Shown here: piece by piece, positions 17,052 through 22,807 of the stretch | Numbering within the stretch: the stretch's first letter is position 1 | Layout: each line of letters starts with the position of its first letter | DNA from: Fluviicola sp. | Lineage (GTDB): Bacteria > Bacteroidota > Bacteroidia > Flavobacteriales_D > Crocinitomicaceae | Assembly (NCBI GenBank): GCA_029866325.1 | Contig: JARWZO010000019.1 | Coordinates: forward strand, 372,001-436,000 | Reading direction: 5' to 3' | Length of the DNA stretch: 64,000 bases | Translations under genes and position numbers: made by a program | Notes under the pieces: model-generated | Seen by the model: the letters and a program-made list of their open reading frames with translations, nothing else | What the model was told of the DNA's origin: nothing | The model's database searches: none

Positions 17052-18164
17052 TTATCCTCTAATGCGTTTAATTCTATTTGTTTGGTAATCTTCAAAAATC
17101 ATTTGCCCCAGTCCCTGAATGCCCGTATAGAAAGCTTTTCCTTGATTGGCCGATGTAAATTCGCGAATAAATTGTTGCAGGTACGGATCTTGCGCGATCA
17201 TAAATGTGGTAATCGGAATGTGCAACTTACGTGCTTGCTGAGCTGTAGTGTAACACTTATCCACGATGTATTTATCCAATCCGTTGGAATTCATGTAATA
17301 CGAACCATCGGGCTCGATGACGCAACTCGGCTTCCCATCGGTGATCATAAAAATTTGTTTGTTGGTATTCCGCTTGCGACGCAGTAAATCCATGGCCAAT
17401 TCCAATCCTGCAACTGTATTGGTGTGATACGGACCAACCTGCAAATACGGCAAATCTTTCGCTTCAATAGCCCAAGCATCGTCGCCGAAAACCAGAATAT
17501 CGAGTGTATCTTTCGGATAACGGGTTTTGATCAGTTCGGCCAGCGCCATGGCTACTTTTTTGGCGGGTGTAATGCGATCTTCGCCGTAAAGAATCATGCT
17601 GTGACTAATATCAATCATCAGCACGGTGCTCATCTGTGCTTTGTAGAAACTTTCTTCCACCACCAAATCGCGCTCGTGAAGCTGAAAATCGCCTATACCA
17701 TTGTTGACTTGTGCATTGCGCAGACTTTCGGTCATGGAAATGCGTTCGATGCCATCGCCGAAGTTGAATTGTCGGTAATCGCCGGTTTGTTCGTCGCCAT
17801 TGCCGCTGTGTTTGGTTCGGTGATTTCCCACGCCACTTTTGCGCAAGTTCCCGAAAATCTGATCAAGCGCATGCTGACGAATAGCGCGTTCAGTTTTGGC
17901 GGTAATCACTGTTCCGCCCGTTCCGTCGTCATTGACCTTGTCTTTGATGTAGTTTTTCTTCCGCAGGTCTTCCACAAAATCATCGATGGTGTAATCGGGC
18001 GTGGTGAGTTCGTATTCTTTATCGAGCACCCGCAACCAGTCAATGGCTTCGTCGAAGTCACCGGAGGTGTGCGTAATGAGTTCTTTAAAGATGTCGAACA
18101 GCCGGTCGAAAGGCGATAATTCCGGCGCGGAATAGGGTGTGAATACAAATCCTGTTCGTTTCAT
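17052..18164 (-). CDS. VWA-domain partner of the MoxR-like ATPase
   Basis: 370 residues. The N-terminal ~170 residues are charged and probably helical; the von Willebrand A domain follows, with the MIDAS motif MIDISHSM (DxSxS) near residue 190, a conserved Thr in the NTVAGLELA region and the Asp in FMITDGKPS. Family knowledge: VWA proteins paired with MoxR ATPases bind a metal-dependent ligand and couple ATP hydrolysis to substrate remodelling. Cytosolic, no signal peptide or membrane segment. It precedes the ATPase on the same strand, separated by 110 bases that contain a repeat; co-transcription is likely. Confidence 0.87.
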   Translation of the reverse strand: MKRTGFVFTPYSAPELSPFDRLFDIFKELITHTSGDFDEAIDWLRVLDKEYELTTPDYTIDDFVEDLRKKNYIKDKVNDDGTGGTVITAKTERAIRQHALDQIFGNLRKSGVGNHRTKHSGNGDEQTGDYRQFNFGDGIERISMTESLRNAQVNNGIGDFQLHERDLVVEESFYKAQMSTVLMIDISHSMILYGEDRITPAKKVAMALAELIKTRYPKDTLDILVFGDDAWAIEAKDLPYLQVGPYHTNTVAGLELAMDLLRRKRNTNKQIFMITDGKPSCVIEPDGSYYMNSNGLDKYIVDKCYTTAQQARKLHIPITTFMIAQDPYLQQFIREFTSANQGKAFYTGIQGLGQMIFEDYQTNRIKRIRG

Positions 18165-18325
18165 GTTGTTTGTCTTGTTGATTCAACAACCGAGTAATTG
18201 AAGATGTTTTCGGCGTTGAAGGATTGTGTGTTTTTATAGGTTGAAATTACGGATAATTCTAGAGATTTCTTTGCTTTTTGATTATTCTAGCCAATGAATT
18301 AGTTCGAAATCCGAACGAATCGCCA

Positions 18326-18392
18326 AAGGGACGTAATATTGCAAATTTACGTGGCAATTTAATCCACGTAAATTTGCAATATTACGTCCCTT
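18326..18392. repeat. Perfect 29-bp hairpin, dispersed CGTAATATTGCAAATTTACG family (copy 1)
   Basis: Arms 18326-18354 and 18364-18392 are exact reverse complements of 29 bases with a nine-base loop. The core GTAATATTGCAAATTTACG recurs, more or less changed, near 34026, 39980, 50030 and 50214, always between genes. The remainder of the 18165-18492 gap shows nothing else. Confidence 0.93.
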
Positions 18393-18492
18393 AATTTACT
18401 CCGAAATCGAGTTATCATCCAGTTTTTCATCATTCAAATCACCCAATTAATAAATTGTCAACCATATATTTCCAATTTATTAAATTAGCTCC

Positions 18493-19293
18493 ATGAAAAC
18501 TCCTGAGATACTCAATCAGTCAACCAAGATTTTTGGACACAAATGGTCCATTACCCTGAAAATAATCCCGATTATTCTAACGGTCACTTTGCTGAAGTTT
18601 TTAGCCCATTGGTACAATTGGGAAGTGATGGAACTGAATGCGCTTTTCACCAGTTTGGTAGCGGGAACCATCTTTTTGATCGGGTTTTTGATCACGGGTG
18701 TGTTGTCGGATTACAAGGAAAGCGAGAAATTACCCAGCGAATTGGCGGCAAGTATCAAAACGTTGATGGATGATAGCTATACGGTTTACAAAACCAAAAA
18801 TTCCGAAAGGGCGCTGGAGTTTATGGAATACCAAAAAGAGTTGCTGAATACCTTGATGGATTGGTTTTACAAACGCGAACGAACACAAACATTGTTGCAA
18901 AAGATCAGTGGGATGAACGATTATTTCGCTGATTTTGATTTACAGGGCGTACAGGCCAACTACATCATTAAGATGAAAAACGAGCAAAACAGCTTGCGAA
19001 AAATGGTCTTACGCATTGATACCATTCGCGATATGGGGTTTGTAGGTTCGGCTTACGCGATAGTGGAAATCATGGCCATCGTGATTGCGCTCGGATTGAT
19101 CAGCATTAAAATAGAACCGTTTTATGCTTCGTTGTTCTTCACCTTGTTGGTGACCTTTTTGGTGGTTTACATGTTATTGCTGATCAAAGACATCGACGAT
19201 CCGTTTGATTATGCAGGCAATGGCGAGGGCGGAACGGAAATTTCACTGAAACCGTTGAATGATTTGTGTAGGGCGGTTGAGGAAGGACAATAA
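18493..19293 (+). CDS. Four-helix membrane protein, bestrophin-like (DUF4239-type) candidate
   Basis: 266 residues. Four hydrophobic segments come in two pairs: around residues 20-38 and 50-72, then 185-202 and 208-230. Between the pairs is a ~110-residue cytosolic helical region rich in charged residues (YKESEKLPSELAASIKTL and LLQKISGMNDYF). The arrangement and the LSDYKESEKLP word recall bestrophin-like DUF4239 proteins, which are presumed anion channels, but I rate that assignment as moderate only. The gene is monocistronic, preceded by the hairpin repeat. No regulatory site is evident. Confidence 0.65.
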   Translation: MKTPEILNQSTKIFGHKWSITLKIIPIILTVTLLKFLAHWYNWEVMELNALFTSLVAGTIFLIGFLITGVLSDYKESEKLPSELAASIKTLMDDSYTVYKTKNSERALEFMEYQKELLNTLMDWFYKRERTQTLLQKISGMNDYFADFDLQGVQANYIIKMKNEQNSLRKMVLRIDTIRDMGFVGSAYAIVEIMAIVIALGLISIKIEPFYASLFFTLLVTFLVVYMLLLIKDIDDPFDYAGNGEGGTEISLKPLNDLCRAVEEGQ

Positions 19294-19663
19294 TGGCATT
19301 TCGTTTCCCACGGATGCACTGATTTTTGCTCGCCTAACGGCAGCGCTTTTGTGAGACATAATCAGGTTCATTTAATTAGGATTGAGCCTAAAATGAGAAC
19401 CGAAATCTGCTTCCCTCCTTGAGGAGGGATTGAGGGAGGTGGCAATCTATCATCATTGATTACGTCAATCTTTTTTTCGAAAATATTACATTCTAAACCA
19501 TTACTTTTACACCAATATGATTCATTCAAACGCATATTATTTCATCCAACAAGGACTCGTTCCCTGTTATTTTCCCCAGCTACAGTTGGTGGAAACGGAT
19601 GAACTATGCGTAAAAAATGACCTTTCTTGAGTTAGGAAAACGGAATTTATACACGATAGCAGG
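19294..19663. other. Intergenic region with degenerate repeats
   Basis: It contains a fragment of the CACGGATGCACTGATTT repeat class (about 19310) and a CCTCCTTGAGGAGGG hairpin with a GAGGGAGGTGG tail (about 19425-19460), both widespread bacteroidete intergenic repeat types. A 37-codon frame (19517-19630) lies just before a terminator but has no recognisable content. Confidence 0.45.
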
Positions 19664-19692
19664 ACGTCCAAAGTTGATTTGGGCGTTTTTTT
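19664..19692 (+). terminator. Stand-alone terminator upstream of the tRNA region
   Basis: ACGTCCAAA pairs with TTTGGGCGT (one G-T) and is followed by nine T. No convincing gene precedes it, apart from the 37-codon frame ending at 19630, so it may end a small RNA. Confidence 0.65.
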
Positions 19693-19879
19693 TTGATTTT
19701 TTTTTCAAACAATGCAGTAATAAACAGACGACATAACGAAACAGTATTGAAACAACAAAGCAATTGGGAGACAGTCAGTTGACAAAAATGTGATTATTCG
19801 GAGACATCCGGGGTGGAATTTCATTGCCAAAACAACCATCCAACCAATTGATTATCAATAAATTAATTTCATTTTTTAG

Positions 19880-19910
19880 TTGCAGAATTCAAAAACCCGT
19901 TATAGATTTG
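19880..19910 (+). promoter_or_regulatory. Promoter of the leader/tRNA region
   Basis: TTG (19880-19882), 20 bases, then TAGATTTG (19903-19910), an exact match to the bacteroidete consensus TTG-N19-20-TAnnTTTG. Transcription would start near 19917, about 200 bases before tRNA-Cys. Confidence 0.6.
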
Positions 19911-19931
19911 CAGCATCAAACACTGAAGTAT

Positions 19932-20042
19932 ATGAAACAACAATACACATATCAAAACGGAAACACGGGCTGTTATCAGCTTGCGCAACGCCCCTCTTTG
20001 CTCCCGTGTGGAACTGTAGTTTATTCCATGGATATGACTTGA
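19932..20042 (+). CDS. Possible leader peptide (36 residues)
   Basis: ATG 19932 starts 15 bases after the predicted transcription start. The peptide begins MKQQYTYQ and its middle, GCYQLAQRPSLLPCG, is dense in Cys, Gln, Leu and Pro. These are the same four amino acids as the tRNAs encoded downstream (Cys, Pro, Pro, Gln, Leu). The frame ends 30 bases before the terminator hairpin. It could be a translated leader whose stalling affects termination, or a chance frame in a structured RNA; codon evidence alone does not decide. Confidence 0.3.
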   Translation: MKQQYTYQNGNTGCYQLAQRPSLLPCGTVVYSMDMT

Positions 20043-20072
20043 TGTAGTAGAAGAAACACAATCTATTGCACA

Positions 20073-20100
20073 AGCATCTCCGAAACGAGGTGCTTTTTTT
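20073..20100 (+). terminator. Terminator or attenuator in front of tRNA-Cys
   Basis: AGCATCTC pairs with GAGGTGCT (one T-G pair) around the loop CGAAAC, followed by six or more T. It lies 16 bases before tRNA-Cys. Confidence 0.75.
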
Positions 20101-20116
20101 ATGCCCTTAATTTTCA

Positions 20117-20191
20117 AGACAAGATGGCCGAAGGGTGAAGGCATCGGATTGCAAATCCGGTTTTTATGAGTTCGAATCTCATTCTTGTCTC
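20117..20191 (+). tRNA. tRNA-Cys (anticodon GCA)
   Basis: Acceptor AGACAAG / CTTGTCT, D-arm with GAAGGGTGAAGGC, anticodon stem TCGGA / TCCGG around TTGCAAA giving GCA, T-arm ATGAG TTCGAAT CTCAT. The discriminator position is C where Cys tRNAs usually have U. First gene of a cluster of five tRNAs. Confidence 0.88.
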
Positions 20192-20197
20192 TGAATT

Positions 20198-20290
20198 CGA
20201 GTAGTAGAGGAGCGGTTTATCTCGCCTCATTTGGGATGAGGAGCACGTAGGCCTGTCTGCCTATGGATGATTCGAATCCTACCTATTCGA
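20198..20290 (+). tRNA. tRNA-Pro (anticodon TGG) with a 19-base insertion in the T-arm
   Basis: Acceptor CGAGTAG / CTATTCG, U8 and A9 present, D-stem GAGG / TCTC, anticodon stem CCTCA / TGAGG around TTTGGGA (TGG), variable loop AGCAC, discriminator A. The T-stem GTAGG (20247-20251) and CCTAC (20278-20282) and T-loop TTCGAAT (20271-20277) are perfect, but 19 extra bases (20252-20270) separate the 5' stem from the loop. The extra segment can extend the stem locally (AGGC CTGTCT GCCT). Unless the insert is tolerated or removed, the gene may be non-functional. Confidence 0.75.
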
Positions 20291-20291
20291 C

Positions 20292-20367
20292 AAAGCACTG
20301 CGGTGAAAACCGTTGCAGACAACTGTCTCTTGTTTGCAGATCTGCTGATAAAGCAGATCAGTGCTTT
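20292..20367 (+). ncRNA. tRNA-sized perfect four-way-junction RNA without tRNA consensus
   Basis: Four helices pack without gaps. P1: AAAGCACTG / CAGTGCTTT (20292-20300 with 20359-20367). P2: CGGT GAAA ACCG (20301-20312), a GNRA tetraloop. P3: TGCAGACAA / TTGTTTGCA (20314-20322 with 20330-20338) around a seven-base loop CTGTCTC. P4: ATCTGCT GATAA AGCAGAT (20340-20358). Only one unpaired base lies between P2 and P3 and one between P3 and P4. Total length 76 bases, sitting between two tRNA-Pro genes. It lacks U8, TTCRA and a 5-bp anticodon stem, so it is not a normal tRNA; if read as one, the P3 loop would present GUC. Confidence 0.6.
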
Positions 20368-20371
20368 ATTT

Positions 20372-20443
20372 CTGAGAAGATAACGGTGGTTGTTTACCCG
20401 TTTTGGATGCGGGAGGTCGCAGGTTCGAACCCTGCTTCTCAGA
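20372..20443 (+). tRNA. tRNA-Pro-like gene (anticodon TGG), atypical D-arm
   Basis: Acceptor CTGAGAA / TTCTCAG (extendable to nine pairs), anticodon stem CCCGT / GCGGG around TTTGGAT giving TGG, variable loop AGGTC, perfect T-arm GCAGG TTCGAAC CCTGC, discriminator A. The D-region is unusual: position 8 is G, the D-stem is reduced to three good pairs (AAC / GTT) and A14 is missing. A second Pro tRNA with the same anticodon lies 82 bases upstream. Confidence 0.72.
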
Positions 20444-20449
20444 CAAAAT

Positions 20450-20520
20450 TGCCCTGTAGTGTAATGGCAACACACGTGGTTTTGGTCCACGTACTATAGG
20501 TTCGACTCCTGTTGGGGCAA
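20450..20520 (+). tRNA. tRNA-Gln (anticodon TTG)
   Basis: Acceptor TGCCCTG / TGGGGCA with two wobble pairs, U8 A9, D-stem GTGT / ACAC, anticodon stem CGTGG / CCACG around TTTTGGT (TTG), T-arm ATAGG TTCGACT CCTGT, discriminator A. 71 bases, a usual length for this family. Confidence 0.9.
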
Positions 20521-20529
20521 CTTTTTACT

Positions 20530-20602
20530 GCGGAAATGGCGGAATGGTATACGCGCCTGATTTAGGATCAGGATGATGAGAGTTCGAGTCTCTCTTTCCG
20601 TA
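20530..20602 (+). tRNA. tRNA-Leu (anticodon TAG) lacking the long variable arm
   Basis: Acceptor GCGGAAA / TTTCCGT (one G-T), D-arm GGCGGAATGGTATACGC of the Leu type, anticodon stem CCTGA / TCAGG around TTTAGGA (TAG), T-arm GAGAG TTCGAGT CTCTC, discriminator A followed by CCA. The variable region is only ATGAT (five bases), whereas bacterial Leu tRNAs are class II with a long variable arm. The rest is close to a standard sequence, so the arm seems to have been deleted. Confidence 0.8.
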
Positions 20603-20605
20603 CCA

Positions 20606-20652
20606 AAAAAATAACGGCTGCAGAAGTTTTACTTCGCAGCCGTTATTTTTTT
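20606..20652 (+). terminator. Strong terminator of the tRNA array
   Basis: Stem of about 15 pairs, AAAAATAACGGCTGC / GCAGCCGTTATTTTT, loop 14 bases, works in both directions. The right arm (AGCCGTTATTTTTT) is partly repeated at 20714-20726, at the border of the AbiE module. Confidence 0.9.
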
Positions 20653-20670
20653 GTCTTCATTCTCGCTCTC

Positions 20671-20708
20671 TTTCTCATTCTGAGGTTTCTTTCTCATTCT
20701 GAGGTTTC
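20671..20708. repeat. Two tandem 19-bp repeats
   Basis: TTTCTCATTCTGAGGTTTC occurs twice without a gap (20671-20689, 20690-20708) between the tRNA terminator and the left direct repeat of the AbiE module. Confidence 0.88.
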
Positions 20709-20717
20709 TTGTAGCCG

Positions 20718-20738
20718 TTATTTTTTCAGTCAGCCGCG
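20718..20738. repeat. Left 21-bp direct repeat bordering the AbiE module
   Basis: TTATTTTTTCAGTCAGCCGC plus G, identical to 22672-22692. It overlaps a duplicated piece of the tRNA-array terminator, which is a frequent type of integration target. Candidate attachment site or target duplication. Confidence 0.75.
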
Positions 20739-20824
20739 TCAGATAGAATGATGTTATATGCCGCAGGAAAATCATATAAAAACATAGGCTTTACCTTAAC
20801 GTGAGTTCAATTGTTTAAACTCAA

Positions 20825-21838
20825 TTAGAAATTCAACTCAACCGTCCATTCAATTTCATTCAATCGCTTCTTTAGCAATTTCAAATCGCTGATCATGTTA
20901 TCAAAATCAGGGGATTCAGCATAAATCATTTCTTCTTGCATTCTCCTGTAATCTTGCTTCCAGACGTCGATGACTGCGTCAGGAGGAATTGGATTGATCG
21001 ATTGCGGTTGATGCAAATGGTAGTCGACTCCACCAATTTTAGTAAATCGGTGACGATGGTTTACAATTACCTCATACAATGATTTATCTTTAATTGCTTT
21101 ATCAAGCGTCTCTGTCTTGGATAGTTTATAAACATCATACAAATGTCGACTTAAACGATTAACACGAATTTGATCGTGGGGCTTCGAAAACTCCTCATGG
21201 AGCAGCATTATTTTCTCAAGTAGTGTTCTCTCAGCTTGAACTACGGGAATTACGACCGCAGGTGAATTGAAAAGATCGGGGAAATGAGTATCTACCAAAG
21301 ATGATATCTCTTGCATAGAAAAGGGTTCAATCAGCGAACGGCAGCCGATTTCGATCTGAACCCTCGGATGGATGTATTCAGAATGTGGAATAACGCTTGG
21401 GTAATATAGATTGATGACCTTCGGATCTTGATCGGATTCCGTTGTTGATTCCAGCACCCAATTCACTCCTGTCAAACCTTTATCTGCAAATAGCTGCTGT
21501 AATTCAGGATAGAACGTCTCTGAGATGTGTTTGTTTGCAGCTTTTCTAAGCGCAGTAATCTGCTTTTTTGACAACTCTCCATTAAAGCCAAAGAAGGAAC
21601 GATCAATAGCCAGATCAATATCTTCAGAGAATCGTTCAATTAGGTTCCAAGCTTTGCTTAACGAGGTCCCGCCTTTAAATACAAGATGCTTTGAAACATC
21701 CATTTCAAAAATAACCGATAATACCTGCACTACCCACCAGTCTTTTTCCACTGCATGCGAAGCCATTCCAGTCCGCGAACTTATTTCGTTGTAAATCGCG
21801 ACTTTAGATGCGGCAGGTGTATTTAACCAACTATTCAT
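20825..21838 (-). CDS. AbiEii/AbiGii-family nucleotidyltransferase toxin
   Basis: 337 residues. The nucleotidyltransferase signature is complete: KGGTSLSKAW (residues ~58-67) followed by SEDIDLAID with the catalytic Asp-x-Asp about residue 75. Further family words are RTLLEKIMLLHEE and HLYDVYKL, the DNA-polymerase-beta-like helical tail. Family knowledge: AbiEii is the toxin of type IV abortive-infection modules; the related MenT3 of Mycobacterium adds pyrimidines to tRNA 3' ends. The antitoxin gene ends nine bases upstream on the same strand. The module lies beside an unusual tRNA cluster and between 21-bp direct repeats, so it was probably acquired. Promoter and operator lie ahead of the antitoxin gene. 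Confidence 0.88.
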   Translation of the reverse strand: MNSWLNTPAASKVAIYNEISSRTGMASHAVEKDWWVVQVLSVIFEMDVSKHLVFKGGTSLSKAWNLIERFSEDIDLAIDRSFFGFNGELSKKQITALRKAANKHISETFYPELQQLFADKGLTGVNWVLESTTESDQDPKVINLYYPSVIPHSEYIHPRVQIEIGCRSLIEPFSMQEISSLVDTHFPDLFNSPAVVIPVVQAERTLLEKIMLLHEEFSKPHDQIRVNRLSRHLYDVYKLSKTETLDKAIKDKSLYEVIVNHRHRFTKIGGVDYHLHQPQSINPIPPDAVIDVWKQDYRRMQEEMIYAESPDFDNMISDLKLLKKRLNEIEWTVELNF

Positions 21839-21847
21839 AAGCGTTTG

Positions 21848-22444
21848 TTAAAGTGCTTTACGTAAAATGATGCGTATCCATTCCGGAGCAAATCGGATAT
21901 CATGTTCCAATCGGTAAGGGTCTTCTTTCTTTAATTGTTCTAAAACAATTTCGATTTCTTGCTCCGTAATACAATCTTTTCCGATTTCCTTCAGCGCCTG
22001 AATAGCGAGAGTACTTAACTTACCTATCATTGCCAGGTTTTTGGGAGATGTTTTCTTAAAAACGATCTTCTGCTTCCCCAATTGTATTTTACGAGCCGAA
22101 CCATCTGTCAGAAAAACCACATTCACAGGAATCTGCGATGAAAGGCCAAGGATGTTCATTGCCAGACTTCCCGTTGGAATGATACGTGCCCTGTCTCTTT
22201 TTGCAATGGATTGGGCTATATCTTCCACCGACGGCTTCACAAACCCCAAAAGAGGATCTGTTTCCAATCTGGAATAGATTCCTCGCGCCACTCGTTGAAT
22301 ACTATTGTCGTCCACCAAACGTTCTAACGCTTTCCCGACAGCTTTAGCGTTTCCAAACAGCAGAAAATCCTCGATAAAAAACAGCGAACCCCTCCTGGCT
22401 TTTTTAATTTTTGAAAACACCTTACTATCAATCGATTCAACCAT
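21848..22444 (-). CDS. AbiEi-like antitoxin / DUF6088 regulator
   Basis: 198 residues. The N-terminal ~60 residues form a winged helix (FSKIKKARRGSLFFIEDF, then a recognition region GNAKAVGKALERL and the wing VARGIYSRL). The C-terminal part contains the NGLTDGSARKIQLGKQKIVFKK type strand pair (here VVFLTDGSARKIQ) typical of AbiEi and DUF6088 proteins. Family knowledge: this class represses its own promoter and counteracts the nucleotidyltransferase without stable binding. First gene of the two-gene operon, with a matching inverted repeat on its promoter. Confidence 0.85.
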   Translation of the reverse strand: MVESIDSKVFSKIKKARRGSLFFIEDFLLFGNAKAVGKALERLVDDNSIQRVARGIYSRLETDPLLGFVKPSVEDIAQSIAKRDRARIIPTGSLAMNILGLSSQIPVNVVFLTDGSARKIQLGKQKIVFKKTSPKNLAMIGKLSTLAIQALKEIGKDCITEQEIEIVLEQLKKEDPYRLEHDIRFAPEWIRIILRKAL

Positions 22445-22460
22445 TTTTTAAACTTATTTC

Positions 22461-22495
22461 TGTCGCAAAAATAGTATATAATTGCGACAAAACAA
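22461..22495 (-). promoter_or_regulatory. AbiE promoter with inverted-repeat operator
   Basis: Minus-strand promoter TTG (22493-22495), 19 bases, TATTTTTG (22466-22473). The perfect inverted repeat TGTCGCAA (22461-22468) / TTGCGACA (22482-22489), 13 bases apart, covers the -7 element and the spacer, a typical layout for autorepression by an AbiEi-type regulator. Confidence 0.7.
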
Positions 22496-22530
22496 TCTAT
22501 AAAAAGGCGAAATAAAAAAGTGTTATGTAT

Positions 22531-22580
22531 AGTAATCCCCGTCCTGAATAGTAGATCTACTATTCAGGACGGGGATTACT
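22531..22580. repeat. Perfect 50-bp palindrome without a loop
   Basis: The left half begins AGTAATCCCCGTCCTGAATA and the right half is its exact reverse complement, meeting at AGATCT. It lies 86 bases upstream of the AbiEi start, inside the direct-repeat-bordered segment. The rest of the 22445-22807 gap holds the promoter and the right direct repeat only. Confidence 0.95.
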
Positions 22581-22671
22581 GCTCATAGGTTGCCTAATTC
22601 TGGGAAACTAGCTTGGTCTTTTCTCAGAATTAAACTTCCTCATTATAAAACAATCTCATTATAATCTGCCT

Positions 22672-22692
22672 TTATTTTTTCAGTCAGCCGCG
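22672..22692. repeat. Right 21-bp direct repeat bordering the AbiE module
   Basis: Identical over 21 bases to 20718-20738; preceded by CTGCCTT, which resembles the GTAGCCG before the left copy. Confidence 0.75.
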
Positions 22693-22807
22693 GTTGGGAG
22701 AATCAAACTGAAAAACCTATGATTTATGTAACATCCAACTATCCTTGTGTAACACTTTCCAGCTTGTTTCCGCGGATATTTGTAGTTATCTATAAAACTA
22801 GTGTCCC

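Larger units (their letters stand above)
19917..20100 (+). ncRNA. Candidate leader RNA or small RNA ahead of the tRNA array
   Basis: A ~185-base transcript is predicted by the promoter at 19880 and the terminator at 20073-20100. Folding by eye gives a hairpin ACACGGG / CCCGTGT (19963-19969 with 20003-20009) and a possible long-range stem GCATCAA / TTGATGT. The size and closing stem would also suit a 6S-like RNA, but I see no convincing match. The RNA contains a 36-codon frame, listed separately. If polymerase reads through the terminator it would transcribe the tRNA genes, so this could be an attenuator. Confidence 0.35.

Noticed and set aside
19517-19630. 37-codon frame before the terminator at 19664
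   Set aside because: No family, no promoter and no distinct codon pattern; mentioned only in the gap entry.
20292-20367. Hammerhead ribozyme in the four-way junction
   Set aside because: The CUGAUGA and GAAA core boxes are not in the required order; CTGATAA lies in a hairpin loop and GAAA in a tetraloop.
20227-20499. Frames of 78-87 codons on both strands across the tRNA array
   Set aside because: They run through tRNA genes and the cloverleaf RNA and encode nothing recognisable.
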